From positions 1 through 64,000 of the forward strand of contig UQBE01000005.1 in assembly GCA_900539155.1 (NCBI GenBank): a DNA stretch of 64,000 nucleotides. Reading direction: 5' to 3'. Each line of letters begins with the position of its first letter. Within the stretch, counting starts at the first letter, position 1. The stretch comes from an uncultured Porphyromonas sp. GTDB taxonomy: Bacteria > Bacteroidota > Bacteroidia > Bacteroidales > Porphyromonadaceae. The position numbers and the translations under genes are program-made. The notes under the pieces are model-generated. The model was not told the origin of the DNA. It ran no database searches and saw only the letters and a list, made by a program, of their open reading frames with translations. Below, in pieces: positions 43,608 to 52,822 of the stretch.

Positions 43608-45473
43608 ATGACAGACAAACCGAACAAAAGAATTATCGAAGAGGTAGTAGTACGCTTCTCAGGCGACTCGGGCGACGGTATGCAGCTCACGGGTACCATC
43701 TTCTCTGATATGTCAGCGATGTATGGTAACTCGGTCTCGACCTTTCCCGACTATCCTGCTGAGATCCGAGCTCCTCAAGGCACACTGGGAGGTGTGTCAG
43801 GCTTTCAGGTACGCATCGGTCGTAGTCAAGTCCACACTCCAGGAGACTACGCTGACGTCCTCGTGGCAATGAATGCAGCAGCACTCAAGGTCAACGTGAA
43901 GAACCTGCGCCACGACTCCATCATCATCATAGATAGTGACTCCTGTGGCGAGAAAGATCTCAAGAAAGCTCTCTACCAGACGGACGACCCTATCCAAGAA
44001 CTGGGGCTTAACCCCGACAGAGTCCTCGCATGCCCCATCAGCACGATGGTCCAGGAGGTGCTAAAAGACATAGATATGGATGCTAAGGGCAGACTGAGGT
44101 GCAAGAACATGTTTGCCCTAGGTATAGTCTCTTGGCTTTTCGATAGACCTCTCGAGCAGGCAGAGCACTTCATCAGTAAGAAATTTGCCAAGAAGGAGCT
44201 CGTCCGCCAAGCCAACATTTCGGCACTCCATGGGGGATACTCTTACGCTGCTAACACACACGCCTCGGTAGGCACCCCCTTTGTCATCGAGGGCGCTCCA
44301 CAAGAGGCTGGCGTCTATCTAGATGTAACAGGCAATAAGGCGACCGCTTTCGGACTCATCGCTGGCGCAGAACGTGCCGGTCTCAAGCTATTCCTCGGCT
44401 CATACCCCATCACCCCTGCGACCGATATCCTACACTTCCTCGCTAAGTACAAGTCTCTCGACGTAATTACCATGCAGGCTGAGGATGAGATAGCAGGCAT
44501 CTGTACCGCCATAGGTGCCTCCTATGCGGGTCGCCTTGGTGTCACATCAACCTCTGGACCAGGAGTCGCACTCAAGAGTGAGGCACTGAACCTCGCCGTC
44601 ATCGCCGAGCTACCACTCGTACTTGTAGATGTACAGCGCGGTGGGCCCTCGACGGGTATGCCGACGAAGTCAGAGCAGACCGACCTCCTCCAGGCTATGT
44701 TCGGGCGCAATGGTGAGTCGCCGATGGTAGTCATCGCGCCCACCTCTCCCTCTAAGTGCTTTGACGCCGCATACTACGCCGTGAAGCTAGCCATAGAGCA
44801 CATGACGCCCGTCGTTCTCCTCTCAGACGCTTACCTAGGAAACGGCTCTGTCGCTTGGCGCATCCCCGACTACGAGCAGTATCCCGAGATTAAACCGCAC
44901 TACGTCGACCAATATAAGGGCGAGGAGCCCTGGATGCCTTATACGCGCGACCCAGAGACGCTCGTACGCTACTGGTCAGTCCCAGGAGCGGGTGCCCTGC
45001 CTTATCGCACGGGTGGTCTGGAGAAGGACAATAAGACTGGCGCAATCAGCACCGATGGTCCTAACCATGAGCTGATGGTCCTACAGCGTCACAACAAGAT
45101 TCAGCACATTGCCGAGGTGATTCCTCCGCTCACCGTAGAGGGTGATGTCGAGGATGCCGACCTGCTTATCGTAGGATGGGGTAGCACCTATGGGCACCTG
45201 AGCGACGCTTGCCGTGCGCTACAGAAGAAGGGACACAAGGTAGCGCACACGCAGTTCACCTTTATCAATCCTATGCCTAAGAACACAGAGGATATCCTAC
45301 GTCGCTACCCACGTGTCGTCGTCGCCGAGCAGAACCTCGGTCAGATGGCCATGCTCCTACGCAACAAGGTGCCTGATGCCAATATCTATCAGTACAACCA
45401 GGTGCAGGGACAGCCCCTCAAGGTGGGCAATCTAGTCACTGCTTTTGAAGAGATACTCGCCGAGCAACTATAA
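43608..45473 (+). CDS. korA: 2-oxoacid:ferredoxin oxidoreductase subunit alpha (gamma-alpha fusion)
   Basis: The 621-residue protein has an N-terminal gamma-type domain (residues 1-190, SGDSGDGMQLTG and YPAEIRAPQGTLGGVSGFQV). The alpha pyrimidine-binding domain follows (from about 225), with SYPITPATDILHFLAKYK, AEDEIAGICTAIGASYAG, TSTSGPGVALKSEA and QRGGPSTGMPTKSEQTD. It forms a complex with the beta subunit 17 bp downstream, oxidatively decarboxylating 2-oxoglutarate (or a related 2-oxoacid) to the CoA ester and reducing ferredoxin. No iron-sulfur delta subunit is seen here. Confidence 0.93.
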   Translation: MTDKPNKRIIEEVVVRFSGDSGDGMQLTGTIFSDMSAMYGNSVSTFPDYPAEIRAPQGTLGGVSGFQVRIGRSQVHTPGDYADVLVAMNAAALKVNVKNLRHDSIIIIDSDSCGEKDLKKALYQTDDPIQELGLNPDRVLACPISTMVQEVLKDIDMDAKGRLRCKNMFALGIVSWLFDRPLEQAEHFISKKFAKKELVRQANISALHGGYSYAANTHASVGTPFVIEGAPQEAGVYLDVTGNKATAFGLIAGAERAGLKLFLGSYPITPATDILHFLAKYKSLDVITMQAEDEIAGICTAIGASYAGRLGVTSTSGPGVALKSEALNLAVIAELPLVLVDVQRGGPSTGMPTKSEQTDLLQAMFGRNGESPMVVIAPTSPSKCFDAAYYAVKLAIEHMTPVVLLSDAYLGNGSVAWRIPDYEQYPEIKPHYVDQYKGEEPWMPYTRDPETLVRYWSVPGAGALPYRTGGLEKDNKTGAISTDGPNHELMVLQRHNKIQHIAEVIPPLTVEGDVEDADLLIVGWGSTYGHLSDACRALQKKGHKVAHTQFTFINPMPKNTEDILRRYPRVVVAEQNLGQMAMLLRNKVPDANIYQYNQVQGQPLKVGNLVTAFEEILAEQL

Positions 45474-45490
45474 ATAAGACCACAACTGCA

Positions 45491-46534
45491 ATGATTGAAA
45501 CGAATAGTAATCTAGAAAAGGGTGCGCTACGATTTGCCCCTAAGGATTTCAAAAACGCATCACCCGTCAAGTGGTGCCCAGGTTGTGGCGACCACGGTGT
45601 CCTAGCGGCTGTCCATAAGGCGATGGCTGAGCTAGACATAGCTCCCGATGAGACGGTCGTCGTCTCAGGTATCGGCTGCTCTTCGCGACTTCCTTATTAT
45701 ATGAGTACTTTCGGCTTTCACACCGTACATGGTCGTGGTGCCGCAGTAGCTACTGGCGTTAAGGTGGCCCGTCCCGACCTCACCGTCTGGCTTATGTCTG
45801 GCGATGGTGATAGTCTTGCTATCGGTGGTAACCACTTCATCCACGCCGTACGACGCAATGTCGATATCAATGAGGTACTCTTCAACAACCGCATCTACGG
45901 ACTGACCAAGGGGCAGTACTCGCCCACGTCGCCTCGTGGACTAGTTACGAAGAGCTCTCCCTACGGAACCGTTGAGGATCCCTTCGAGCCGGCCGAGCTG
46001 GTTATGGGTGCTCGTGGCAACTTCTTCGCACGCTCGCTCGACGTAGATCAGCCTACGCTCACCGCTTGCCTACTGGCAGGTGCTAAGCACAAGGGCTTTG
46101 CCGTCACAGAGGTCTTGGTAAACTGTATGATTTTCAACAACGGAGCGCACGCGGCTATCAGTGACCGTGCTGTCCGAGCCGACAAGACCATCGTCCTGCA
46201 GCACGGTGAGAAGATGCTCTTCGGTGAAGACAAGCAGCGTGGTCTCGTACTCGACGGCTTCAAGCTGCGCGCTGTCACCATCGGGGAGGAGGGCTACACG
46301 CTCGACGACGTGCTGACGCACGATGCCCATGAGCCAAACCCCTTCCTACATATGATGCTTGCCGCTATGAACGGTGCCGATGGGCTACCCGTCGCTATGG
46401 GAGTCATACGTGACGTCGAGGGTCCGACCTACGACTGGGCCGTCCACGACCAGATTGACCAGCAAAAGGAAAAGAACAAGGTACGCACACTCCGCGAGCT
46501 CCTCATGACCGAGGACACGTGGGAGATTAAGTAG
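45491..46534 (+). CDS. korB: 2-oxoacid:ferredoxin oxidoreductase subunit beta
   Basis: The 347-residue TPP-binding subunit has WCPGCGDHGVL (cysteine motif), GIGCSSRLPYY, a GDGDSLAIGGNHFIHA Mg-TPP motif and NNRIYGLTKGQYSPTSP. It functions with KorA. The TPP motif and pairing support the KorAB class typical of anaerobic Bacteroidota. Confidence 0.94.
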   Translation: MIETNSNLEKGALRFAPKDFKNASPVKWCPGCGDHGVLAAVHKAMAELDIAPDETVVVSGIGCSSRLPYYMSTFGFHTVHGRGAAVATGVKVARPDLTVWLMSGDGDSLAIGGNHFIHAVRRNVDINEVLFNNRIYGLTKGQYSPTSPRGLVTKSSPYGTVEDPFEPAELVMGARGNFFARSLDVDQPTLTACLLAGAKHKGFAVTEVLVNCMIFNNGAHAAISDRAVRADKTIVLQHGEKMLFGEDKQRGLVLDGFKLRAVTIGEEGYTLDDVLTHDAHEPNPFLHMMLAAMNGADGLPVAMGVIRDVEGPTYDWAVHDQIDQQKEKNKVRTLRELLMTEDTWEIK

Positions 46535-46623
46535 CGGACTCTATTCATCGACCGACAGTCCCAGGCTTACGGGACTAATGGGACTCAGCTCTGAGTCGCC
46601 ACACACGGTCTGACGATACTAGA

Positions 46624-46675
46624 AGTAGCCTGTACGCTCCTCCTACGGGGTGGGCGTGTGGGCTACTCCGTTTTT
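46624..46675 (+). terminator. Terminator after korB
   Basis: AGTAGCC (46624-46630) pairs with GGCTACT (46661-46667), extended by TACGC/GCGTG, then CCGTTTTT. Confidence 0.6.
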
Positions 46676-46689
46676 ACACAATATTTATA

Positions 46690-46697
46690 TACCTTTG
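46690..46697 (+). promoter_or_regulatory. -7 box of trxB
   Basis: TACCTTTG, 46 nt before ATG 46743. It excludes a longer frame starting at 46650. Confidence 0.6.
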
Positions 46698-46742
46698 TGG
46701 ATATTAGTTAATCACAAACCAACGAACCTACTCTACTATCTT

Positions 46743-47690
46743 ATGTCACAGGACAAAACCATACGATGCCTTATCATTGGCTCTGGACCTGCGGGCTACA
46801 CCGCAGCCATCTATGCTTCACGCGCTAACCTATCTCCCGTGCTTTATCAGGGACTTCAGCCTGGCGGTCAGCTAACGACGACCACCGAGGTGGAGAACTT
46901 CCCCGGCTTCCCAGAGGGAATCACGGGCACTCAACTACTAGAACAGATGCGCCAGCAGGCAGAGCGCTTCGGAGCTGACATACGTTCAGGCGAGGTGACG
47001 CGCATCGATCTCTCGGAGCGTCCCTTTAAGGTGGAGATCGATGGCTCGACGGAGCTGACGGCTCAGGCAGTTATCATCGCTACAGGCGCACGCGCTAAGT
47101 ATCTCGGTCTAGAGGACGAAACGAAGTATGCTGGAATGGGCGTCTCGGCATGCGCTACGTGTGACGGCTTCTTCTATCGTAAGAAGCGTGTCGCTGTAGT
47201 AGGCGGTGGTGATACCGCTTGCGAGGAGGCTCTATACCTGGCAGGTCTCGCTGAGCAGGTTTACCTCATCGTACGCAAGGATCATCTACGCGCCTCTAAG
47301 GTGATGCAGGAGCGAGTCTTCGCTCAGCAGAATATAGAGGTGCTCTTCGAGCATAACACGCTCGGACTCTTTGGAGACAACGGCGTGGAGGGCGCACATC
47401 TTGTTTACAAGAAGGGCACCCCCGAGGAGGCCAAGCGGGATATAGCCATCGATGGCTTCTTCCTAGCTATCGGACACAAGCCTAATACGGACTTCCTCGC
47501 AGGTCAGCTGGAGCTGGACGCTGCGGGCTATATCGTGACTTATGAGGGAAGACCGCTCACTAGTGTGGAGGGAGTCTTCGCGGCTGGTGACGTAGCTGAC
47601 CCACGCTATCGCCAGGCTATTACCTCTGCCGGTACAGGCTGTCGCGCAGCCCTCGAGGTGGAGAAGTTCCTCCTCGAGAAGGGCGTCTAG
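46743..47690 (+). CDS. trxB: Thioredoxin reductase
   Basis: The protein has 315 residues from ATG 46743 (MSQDKTIRCLIIGSGPAGYT). It has FAD-binding GSGPAG (13-18), redox-active CATC (137-140), NADPH-binding GGGDTA (154-159) and the C-terminal VFAAGDVAD. It reduces thioredoxin with NADPH for redox homeostasis. The length is typical. The start is set by the promoter position and family N-terminus. Confidence 0.95.
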   Translation: MSQDKTIRCLIIGSGPAGYTAAIYASRANLSPVLYQGLQPGGQLTTTTEVENFPGFPEGITGTQLLEQMRQQAERFGADIRSGEVTRIDLSERPFKVEIDGSTELTAQAVIIATGARAKYLGLEDETKYAGMGVSACATCDGFFYRKKRVAVVGGGDTACEEALYLAGLAEQVYLIVRKDHLRASKVMQERVFAQQNIEVLFEHNTLGLFGDNGVEGAHLVYKKGTPEEAKRDIAIDGFFLAIGHKPNTDFLAGQLELDAAGYIVTYEGRPLTSVEGVFAAGDVADPRYRQAITSAGTGCRAALEVEKFLLEKGV

Positions 47691-47751
47691 CACTACGCCA
47701 GCGGGGCGCGTCACTTCATCTGCAGAAACACACCACTTAATCTAAATAGGT

Positions 47752-48492
47752 ATGGATATGAACAAGCAGTGGACCTTTTGGGCAGCCTTGGTACTGGCTG
47801 TCGCCTTTGTCCTAGGCATCTGGATCGCAGGCTCGACCTATCTGTCGGTCCGTAAGCAGCGTATCGTCTCGGTCACGGGAAATGCGGAGCAGGACTTCGA
47901 GAGCGATCTGATCGTCTGGAGTGCTTCCTTTCGCGTGCAACGCGCTACGCTGGGCGAAGCCTACACAGAGATAGAGCGAGAGCGCACCGTCGTCCAGGAA
48001 TACCTCCAGAATGCGGGGCTCAAAGCTAACGGCTTCTCCTTCGGGAGTCTAGATGTAACGCAGAGTTACAACAGTGGCTACGACACGCATGGTAACTACC
48101 AGCAGGTGCCCAACGGCTACATCCTCACGCAGACTGTCACGGTGACTAGCGGAGACCTCGACGGTGTCGAGGAGCTCTCGAAGAGTATCTCTTCGCTCAT
48201 CTCGCAGGGAGTGGAGATCACGAGCGAGGCACCCGCCTACTACTACACAAGTCTCGATGACCTCAAGCATCAGATGCTACGCCAAGCCTCTGAGGACGCG
48301 CTGAACCGCGCCGAAGAGATTGCCTCGGGAAGCCGTGGCAAGGTGGGCAAGTTGCAGAATGCCTCAATGGGCGTCTTCCAAATTGTCGGCAAGAACGCAG
48401 GCGAAGACTACTCGTGGGGCGGTGCGTTCAACACCTCCTCTCGCCAGAAGACCATCTCCGTAACCGTTCGCGCCACCTACGCTCTCCGCTAA
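47752..48492 (+). CDS. SIMPL-domain (DUF541) membrane-anchored protein
   Basis: The 246-residue protein has a single N-terminal membrane anchor (residues about 8-30) and a periplasmic SIMPL/DUF541 domain with VSVTGNAEQDFESDLIVWSASF and the C-terminal SVTVRATYAL. It follows trxB by 61 bp and may share its transcript. The family includes oxidative-stress and signalling-associated proteins, but the molecular role is unknown. Confidence 0.85.
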   Translation: MDMNKQWTFWAALVLAVAFVLGIWIAGSTYLSVRKQRIVSVTGNAEQDFESDLIVWSASFRVQRATLGEAYTEIERERTVVQEYLQNAGLKANGFSFGSLDVTQSYNSGYDTHGNYQQVPNGYILTQTVTVTSGDLDGVEELSKSISSLISQGVEITSEAPAYYYTSLDDLKHQMLRQASEDALNRAEEIASGSRGKVGKLQNASMGVFQIVGKNAGEDYSWGGAFNTSSRQKTISVTVRATYALR

Positions 48493-48537
48493 GCGTACGA
48501 CCTGACTGCAAGAGCAGTCGGACCACTTCTCATCATC

Positions 48538-48591
48538 TGTAGCCCGCTGTAAGGATGCGCCTCATCACGAGCCTCCACACAGCGGGCTACA
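48538..48591 (+). terminator. Hairpin after the SIMPL gene
   Basis: Perfect 13-bp stem TGTAGCCCGCTGT (48538-48550) with ACAGCGGGCTACA (48579-48591) and a 28-nt loop. Confidence 0.55.
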
Positions 48592-48665
48592 CCGTTCCGC
48601 CGATTCCTTCATCACTCCTCCCGCATCTCTACCGTCTCCCCTCGCATCGCTCGACAATCTTCCCG

Positions 48666-48696
48666 TTGCATCAGTCTCAAATAATCAGTACCTTTG
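48666..48696 (+). promoter_or_regulatory. Promoter of the dCMP deaminase gene
   Basis: TTG at 48666 and TACCTTTG at 48689-48696 with about 20-nt spacing, 34 nt before the start codon. Confidence 0.6.
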
Positions 48697-48729
48697 TGAC
48701 GATTTACGCTAGGAGTAAATCAAAACACG

Positions 48730-49215
48730 ATGACAATCACACCGACTACCCCCTCTGCTTCTGACTCAAAGCAGACCATCTTAGACCGCCGTTACCTGCG
48801 TATGGCTCGCATATGGGCTGAGAACTCTTACTGCCGCCGCAGACAAGTAGGAGCACTCATCGTGCGCGATCAGATGATTATCTCGGACGGCTACAACGGT
48901 ACGCCTTCTGGATTCGAGAATGTGTGCGAAGATGAGGAGGGGATTACCAAGCCCTACGTCCTCCACGCTGAGGCAAATGCTATCACCAAGGTAGCAGCAT
49001 CGGGCAATAACTGCACAGGCGCCACTATTTATATCACAGCTTCTCCCTGTCTTGAGTGCGCCAAGCTAATCATCCAAAGTCGTATCAGGCGCGTCGTCTA
49101 CGGAGAGCAGTACCGTCTTACGGATGGCGTCGAGCTACTCGAGCGGGCTGGTATCGAAGTGGTCTACATACCTCTCGACACCGCACCCCAAGCGACAGAG
49201 CAGTCGTCTCATTAG
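48730..49215 (+). CDS. dCMP deaminase family protein
   Basis: The 161-residue zinc-dependent cytidine/deoxycytidylate deaminase has zinc and proton-shuttle motifs HAEAN (79-83) and PCLEC (106-110), and an N-terminal RRRQVGALIV. It most likely converts dCMP to dUMP for dTMP synthesis. The first about 18 residues are Ser/Thr-rich and unconserved. It is upstream of an S41 protease gene by about 42 bp. Confidence 0.9.
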   Translation: MTITPTTPSASDSKQTILDRRYLRMARIWAENSYCRRRQVGALIVRDQMIISDGYNGTPSGFENVCEDEEGITKPYVLHAEANAITKVAASGNNCTGATIYITASPCLECAKLIIQSRIRRVVYGEQYRLTDGVELLERAGIEVVYIPLDTAPQATEQSSH

Positions 49216-49257
49216 TATATGTACCTATCTAGATATTGAGAAGAACAAGTGGTCGAT

Positions 49258-50844
49258 ATGCGTCGTCAATATAAGTATTTGCTCTGCCTCGCTGCGGGTG
49301 TACTGATCGGGGGAGGGGCATTCTGGCTTGTGTCTCGCTATAGAAGTTTCACACACGCCGACAAGTTTGATCAGGTACTTCAGTTGATTGACAAGTACTA
49401 TGTGGACTCAGTGGATGTCGAAGAGCTAAGGACCAATATGCTTCCCTACTTGCTCGGTGCGCTCGATCCGCACTCGACTTACATTCCTCCCCTAGAGTCT
49501 GAGCGTGAGGAGCAGAGACTGGAGGGACAGTTCGAGGGGATTGGTATCATCTACAACATCATCACCGACACAATTGTCGTGGATCAGGTCTTCGATGGGG
49601 GGCCCTCGGAGACGGCGGGGCTAGAGCCGGGTGATCGCATCCTCTCCTGCAATGGCAAGAGTCTCCTCAGAGAGCGCAACAATCAGGACTCCATCATGAG
49701 TGCTTTAAGAGGTCCCGTGGGATCCGTGGCGCAGCTCTCTATCCTACGACGCCATAAGCCCTCCAAGGTAAGTGTAGTACGGGGTCCTGTACCCATTAGG
49801 AGCATCGACGTGAGCTACATGCTGACGCCGACCATCGGGCTGATGCAGATTACCACCTGGGCACGTACCACTTATGACGAGTTCATCCAGCACTGGGGAC
49901 AGTTGCAGCGGGCTGGAGCTAAAGCCCTAATCCTCGACCTAAGAGACAACACCGGTGGATACATGACCTCCGCAATCGCAGTCGCTAATGAGTTCCTACG
50001 TAAAGACCAATTGGTAGTTTACACTGAGGGACGCACAATGCCCCGCGAAGATATCATAGCAAACGGTGAGGGGATGCTCCAAGACCTGCCACTTATCGTG
50101 CTGGTCAATGAGAATAGTGCCTCGGCCTCTGAGATTTTTTCGGGGGCTATGCAGGACCACGATCGCGCTATCATCGTAGGGCGGCAGACCTATGGCAAGG
50201 GATTAGTTCAGCAACCCTTTACCTTCTCTGACCACTCCAGTGTACGTCTCACCGTAGCTCGCTACTACACCCCCTCGGGGCGCAACATCCAGCGTCCCTA
50301 TGAGCAGGGCAGTCTCTCCTCCATCGAGGAGAGTCTCTCGAGCGTCTCTGATATCAAGCCCGTGGGAGACTGTCCCGACTCCTTGAGCCTTACTAGGGGC
50401 AGACAGTACCACAGCGACAAGGGGCGTCTCCTATTCAGTGGCTACGGCATCATGCCCGACATCTTCATTCCTCAGGACACCGCCATGATTAATGCGTATG
50501 CAGCGCGCCTGATTATGTCCGGAGCTATGCAGGAGTTTGCCTTTTACTTTGTAGACCTCAATAGAGAGAGCCTGAGTGATTTGAGTTCCGTGCAGGAGCT
50601 CCTTGCACTCCTTGTACAGGACAGGTCTCTACTCAATGACCTTGCTGCCTACGCTGCCGAGCAAGGCATTGCCCAGCGTCCGCAGATGCTACGCCAAGCA
50701 GCCCAAAGGCTCTCACAGCAAATGTACGCTCTAATAGCCAACCATCTCTTTGGCGCCACTGGATTCTATCAGGTGATGACCCAGGAAGACCCGATGATAT
50801 CCAGTGCTGAGCGATACTTACTAGACAATTACCCTACTCTATAA
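49258..50844 (+). CDS. S41 C-terminal processing peptidase
   Basis: The protein has 528 residues from ATG 49258 (a GTG nine bases upstream is also possible). It has an N-terminal membrane anchor (LLCLAAGVLIGGGAFWLV), a PDZ domain (about 85-165, FEGIGIIYNI, GLEPGDRILSCNG) and a peptidase S41 domain with the catalytic Ser in NENSASASEIFSGA and Lys in RQTYGKGLVQ. It processes envelope proteins at their C-termini from the periplasmic side. The C-terminal 130 residues are helical and typical of Bacteroidota members. It precedes the 5-FTHF cyclo-ligase gene by 7 bp. Confidence 0.92.
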   Translation: MRRQYKYLLCLAAGVLIGGGAFWLVSRYRSFTHADKFDQVLQLIDKYYVDSVDVEELRTNMLPYLLGALDPHSTYIPPLESEREEQRLEGQFEGIGIIYNIITDTIVVDQVFDGGPSETAGLEPGDRILSCNGKSLLRERNNQDSIMSALRGPVGSVAQLSILRRHKPSKVSVVRGPVPIRSIDVSYMLTPTIGLMQITTWARTTYDEFIQHWGQLQRAGAKALILDLRDNTGGYMTSAIAVANEFLRKDQLVVYTEGRTMPREDIIANGEGMLQDLPLIVLVNENSASASEIFSGAMQDHDRAIIVGRQTYGKGLVQQPFTFSDHSSVRLTVARYYTPSGRNIQRPYEQGSLSSIEESLSSVSDIKPVGDCPDSLSLTRGRQYHSDKGRLLFSGYGIMPDIFIPQDTAMINAYAARLIMSGAMQEFAFYFVDLNRESLSDLSSVQELLALLVQDRSLLNDLAAYAAEQGIAQRPQMLRQAAQRLSQQMYALIANHLFGATGFYQVMTQEDPMISSAERYLLDNYPTL

Positions 50845-50851
50845 CAAGAGA

Positions 50852-51439
50852 ATGAGCACCCCCACGACACAGAGAGAAGAGAAAAAAGCCCTTCGCCGCG
50901 CCCTTCGCGAGGCGAAGCGTAGCTACTGGACCGAAGAATACCGGCAGAGCGTCTCGGAGCGCATCTGTCAGCAGATAGAGAGCTTTCTTCCCTTCGTGCG
51001 CAGCCAGTGCGTAGCCCTTTACTGTGCACTGCCTGACGAAGTAGACCTGACGCCGATTCTAACCGCTCATAAGCAGGAAAAGCAGCTCTTGATACCGCGC
51101 GTCGAGGGTGACGACATCAACTTCTACGCCTACGAGCCTGACGCCCTAGTCACCAGCGGGGGGTACAAAATCCTCGAGCCGACAGCCCTGCAGGACGAAG
51201 CGGTAGACCCAGCCGACATCGAGCTAATCCTAGTACCAGGGGTCGCTTTCGACCCGCACGGCGGACGCATGGGTCGTGGCAAGGGGTACTACGACCGCTT
51301 TTTCGTACGCTGTCCTCACGCTCTGCGTGTAGCGGTCACTGACTCGCAGCAGATTGTCGAGCGCATCCCTCTAGACCCGTGGGACAAGACAATGCACTAC
51401 GTCATCTCAGAGGAGCGCGTCCTCGAGGTGCGCGACTAG
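50852..51439 (+). CDS. 5-formyltetrahydrofolate cyclo-ligase
   Basis: The 195-residue protein has the N-terminal KALRRALREAKR, a central VALYCALPDEVD and the C-terminal PGVAFDPHGGRMGRGKGYYDRFF, the ATP/folate binding signature. It converts 5-formyl-THF to 5,10-methenyl-THF. It starts 7 bp after the S41 peptidase and is probably co-transcribed. Confidence 0.94.
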   Translation: MSTPTTQREEKKALRRALREAKRSYWTEEYRQSVSERICQQIESFLPFVRSQCVALYCALPDEVDLTPILTAHKQEKQLLIPRVEGDDINFYAYEPDALVTSGGYKILEPTALQDEAVDPADIELILVPGVAFDPHGGRMGRGKGYYDRFFVRCPHALRVAVTDSQQIVERIPLDPWDKTMHYVISEERVLEVRD

Positions 51440-51494
51440 CACCCTAGGCGAGCGAACTGCTACTGCGTCCGAACCCCGATGACGAGTAACGATA

Positions 51495-51600
51495 TGTAGG
51501 GACGCACGTTGAGTATCTAGTGGGAGGGCGTCCGTTGTCGAATGATCTTGACGATGTTTCGCTTTGACGGGGACGGACGCACAGACCGTGCGTCCCTACA
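51495..51600. repeat. Palindromic intergenic element 1 (106 bp)
   Basis: The outer inverted repeat is TGTAGGGACGCACG (51495-51508) and CGTGCGTCCCTACA (51587-51600). The inner inverted pair is GCGTCCGT and ACGGACGC. It belongs to the same dispersed family as 37906-37962 and 51865-51960. Confidence 0.8.
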
Positions 51601-51652
51601 GATCGGGGTTACAGCGTTTGATGAGTGGAATTGTCGTGCTGACGTAGCTTGT

Positions 51653-51732
51653 GTAGGGGCGGACCTACGTGTCCGCCCGCAGAATAGACTGCGCTCTGGT
51701 GAGGACGGGCGGACACACAGGTCCGCCCCTAC
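51653..51732. repeat. Palindromic intergenic element 2, 27-bp stem
   Basis: GTAGGGGCGGACCTACGTGT and the following CCGCCCG (51653-51679) pair with 51706-51732 with two mismatches around a 26-nt loop. Its strongly folded RNA or cruciform shape resembles REP/MITE-type repeats. Confidence 0.8.
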
Positions 51733-51864
51733 GGTGGGAGCCCCCACCCCGCCGAGCGGTTCACCGAAGAGAAGTCGACCGAGCTTCCGAAACGAGAAAA
51801 AAAACTTCGCTTTTTACTTGCATATGAACTTAGAAAGCAGGGTGTCGTATCGATGTTCTAGTCA

Positions 51865-51960
51865 GAGGGCGTCCGTTGTGTCAAAGTGAGACAGCGTTAA
51901 GTTGTTATCGGTCACGGCTGGTTCGGGGACGGACGCCCTCCGGCTGGACACTTCCGTGCG
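51865..51960. repeat. Palindromic intergenic element 3
   Basis: GAGGGCGTCCGT (51865-51876) and ACGGACGCCCTC (51929-51940) are inverted repeats, followed by CCGTGCGTCCCTATA. It is the reverse complement of the 37906 element in part. It lies next to copy C of the CCACGTGG array. Confidence 0.7.
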
Positions 51961-51984
51961 TCCCTATAAAGAGTTACGTCCGAC

Positions 51985-52216
51985 TCCCTCCTTTCTCGAA
52001 TATCCACGTGGGAAATCTCAAATCTCCACGTGGATATTTTTTATTTTCCACGTGGGCGTCATTCATTTCCTCCGAAGTTTCATTTGATTCCTCCGAGGAA
52101 TTTTTTCTTCCCCACGTGGGAAATAAAAATTCTCCACCTGGATATTTCGAAATATCCACGTGGGAATCCGTTTCCTCCGACATAGTGCCGTATCAATATG
52201 TAGTCGGGTCTAAATT
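51985..52216 (-). repeat. CCACGTGG 22-bp-phased array, copy C (inverted)
   Basis: Sites at 52004, 52026, 52048, 52112, 52134 (CCACCTGG variant) and 52156 have spacing 22-22-64-22-22. Orientation is opposite to copies A and B. The flank 52177-52216 matches the flank of copy B. Confidence 0.93.
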
Positions 52217-52248
52217 AATGCGTCAGCCTTGGATAAGTGGAGGGGTAT

Positions 52249-52279
52249 TTGGTCTTCTCAGATATTCTTCGTATCTTTG
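52249..52279 (+). promoter_or_regulatory. Promoter of tRNA-fMet
   Basis: TTTG (52249-52252), 19 nt, then TATCTTTG (52272-52279): a textbook Bacteroidota promoter 15 nt before the tRNA. Confidence 0.75.
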
Positions 52280-52293
52280 CAGATACAAACGAC

Positions 52294-52365
<72 letters not shown>

Positions 52366-52375
52366 CTATGATTCG

Positions 52376-52417
52376 AGAGGTGTCTTTTCCTACTAGGGAG
52401 AGACACCTCTTTTTCTT
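52376..52417 (+). terminator. Terminator of tRNA-fMet
   Basis: AGAGGTGTCT (52376-52385) with AGACACCTCT (52401-52410), followed by TTTTCTT. Confidence 0.8.
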
Positions 52418-52456
52418 ATTCAGTGGCGGGTGAGCGAGCAATAGTCTCATATAAGG

Positions 52457-52496
52457 AAAGCACGCTACGCACCGACGAGGGTGTGTAGCGTGCTTT
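52457..52496. terminator. Bidirectional terminator after rpmE2
   Basis: AAAGCACGCTAC (52457-52468) pairs perfectly with GTAGCGTGCTTT (52485-52496). It lies past the rpmE2 stop on the minus strand. Confidence 0.75.
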
Positions 52497-52558
52497 GCGA
52501 TGATGTAGTGGGAGGGAGCGAGAGAGGCGGTGTGCGCTCTCAGACTCCGATGAGTGGC

Positions 52559-52822
52559 TTACTTGTCAGCCTTCTTGCCACGATTGCCGTAACGGCTCAT
52601 GAACTTATCGACACGTCCTGCCGTATCGACGAGCTTGGCCTTGCCCGTGTAGAAAGGGTGAGAGGTGTTCGAAATCTCTATCTTAATAAGAGGATAGGTC
52701 TCACCATCAATCTCGATAGTCTCCTTAGCGTTTGCTGTACTCTTCGTGATGAAGACTTCGTCGTTGGACATATCTTTGAATGCCACTGGACGGTAATTCT
52801 CAGGATGTAGATCCTTTTTCAT
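52559..52822 (-). CDS. rpmE2: 50S ribosomal protein L31 type B
   Basis: The 87-residue protein reads MKKDLHPENYRPVAFKDMSN at the start and has the conserved EISNTSHPFYTGK segment. It lacks the cysteines of the zinc-binding A type, so it is the zinc-independent form. It is monocistronic with a long, structured leader (about 175 nt) that may be regulatory. Confidence 0.96.
   Translation of the reverse strand: MKKDLHPENYRPVAFKDMSNDEVFITKSTANAKETIEIDGETYPLIKIEISNTSHPFYTGKAKLVDTAGRVDKFMSRYGNRGKKADK

Noticed and set aside
46650..46742. Longer N-terminus of thioredoxin reductase
   Set aside because: It would span the korB terminator and the TACCTTTG promoter. The family start is at 46743.
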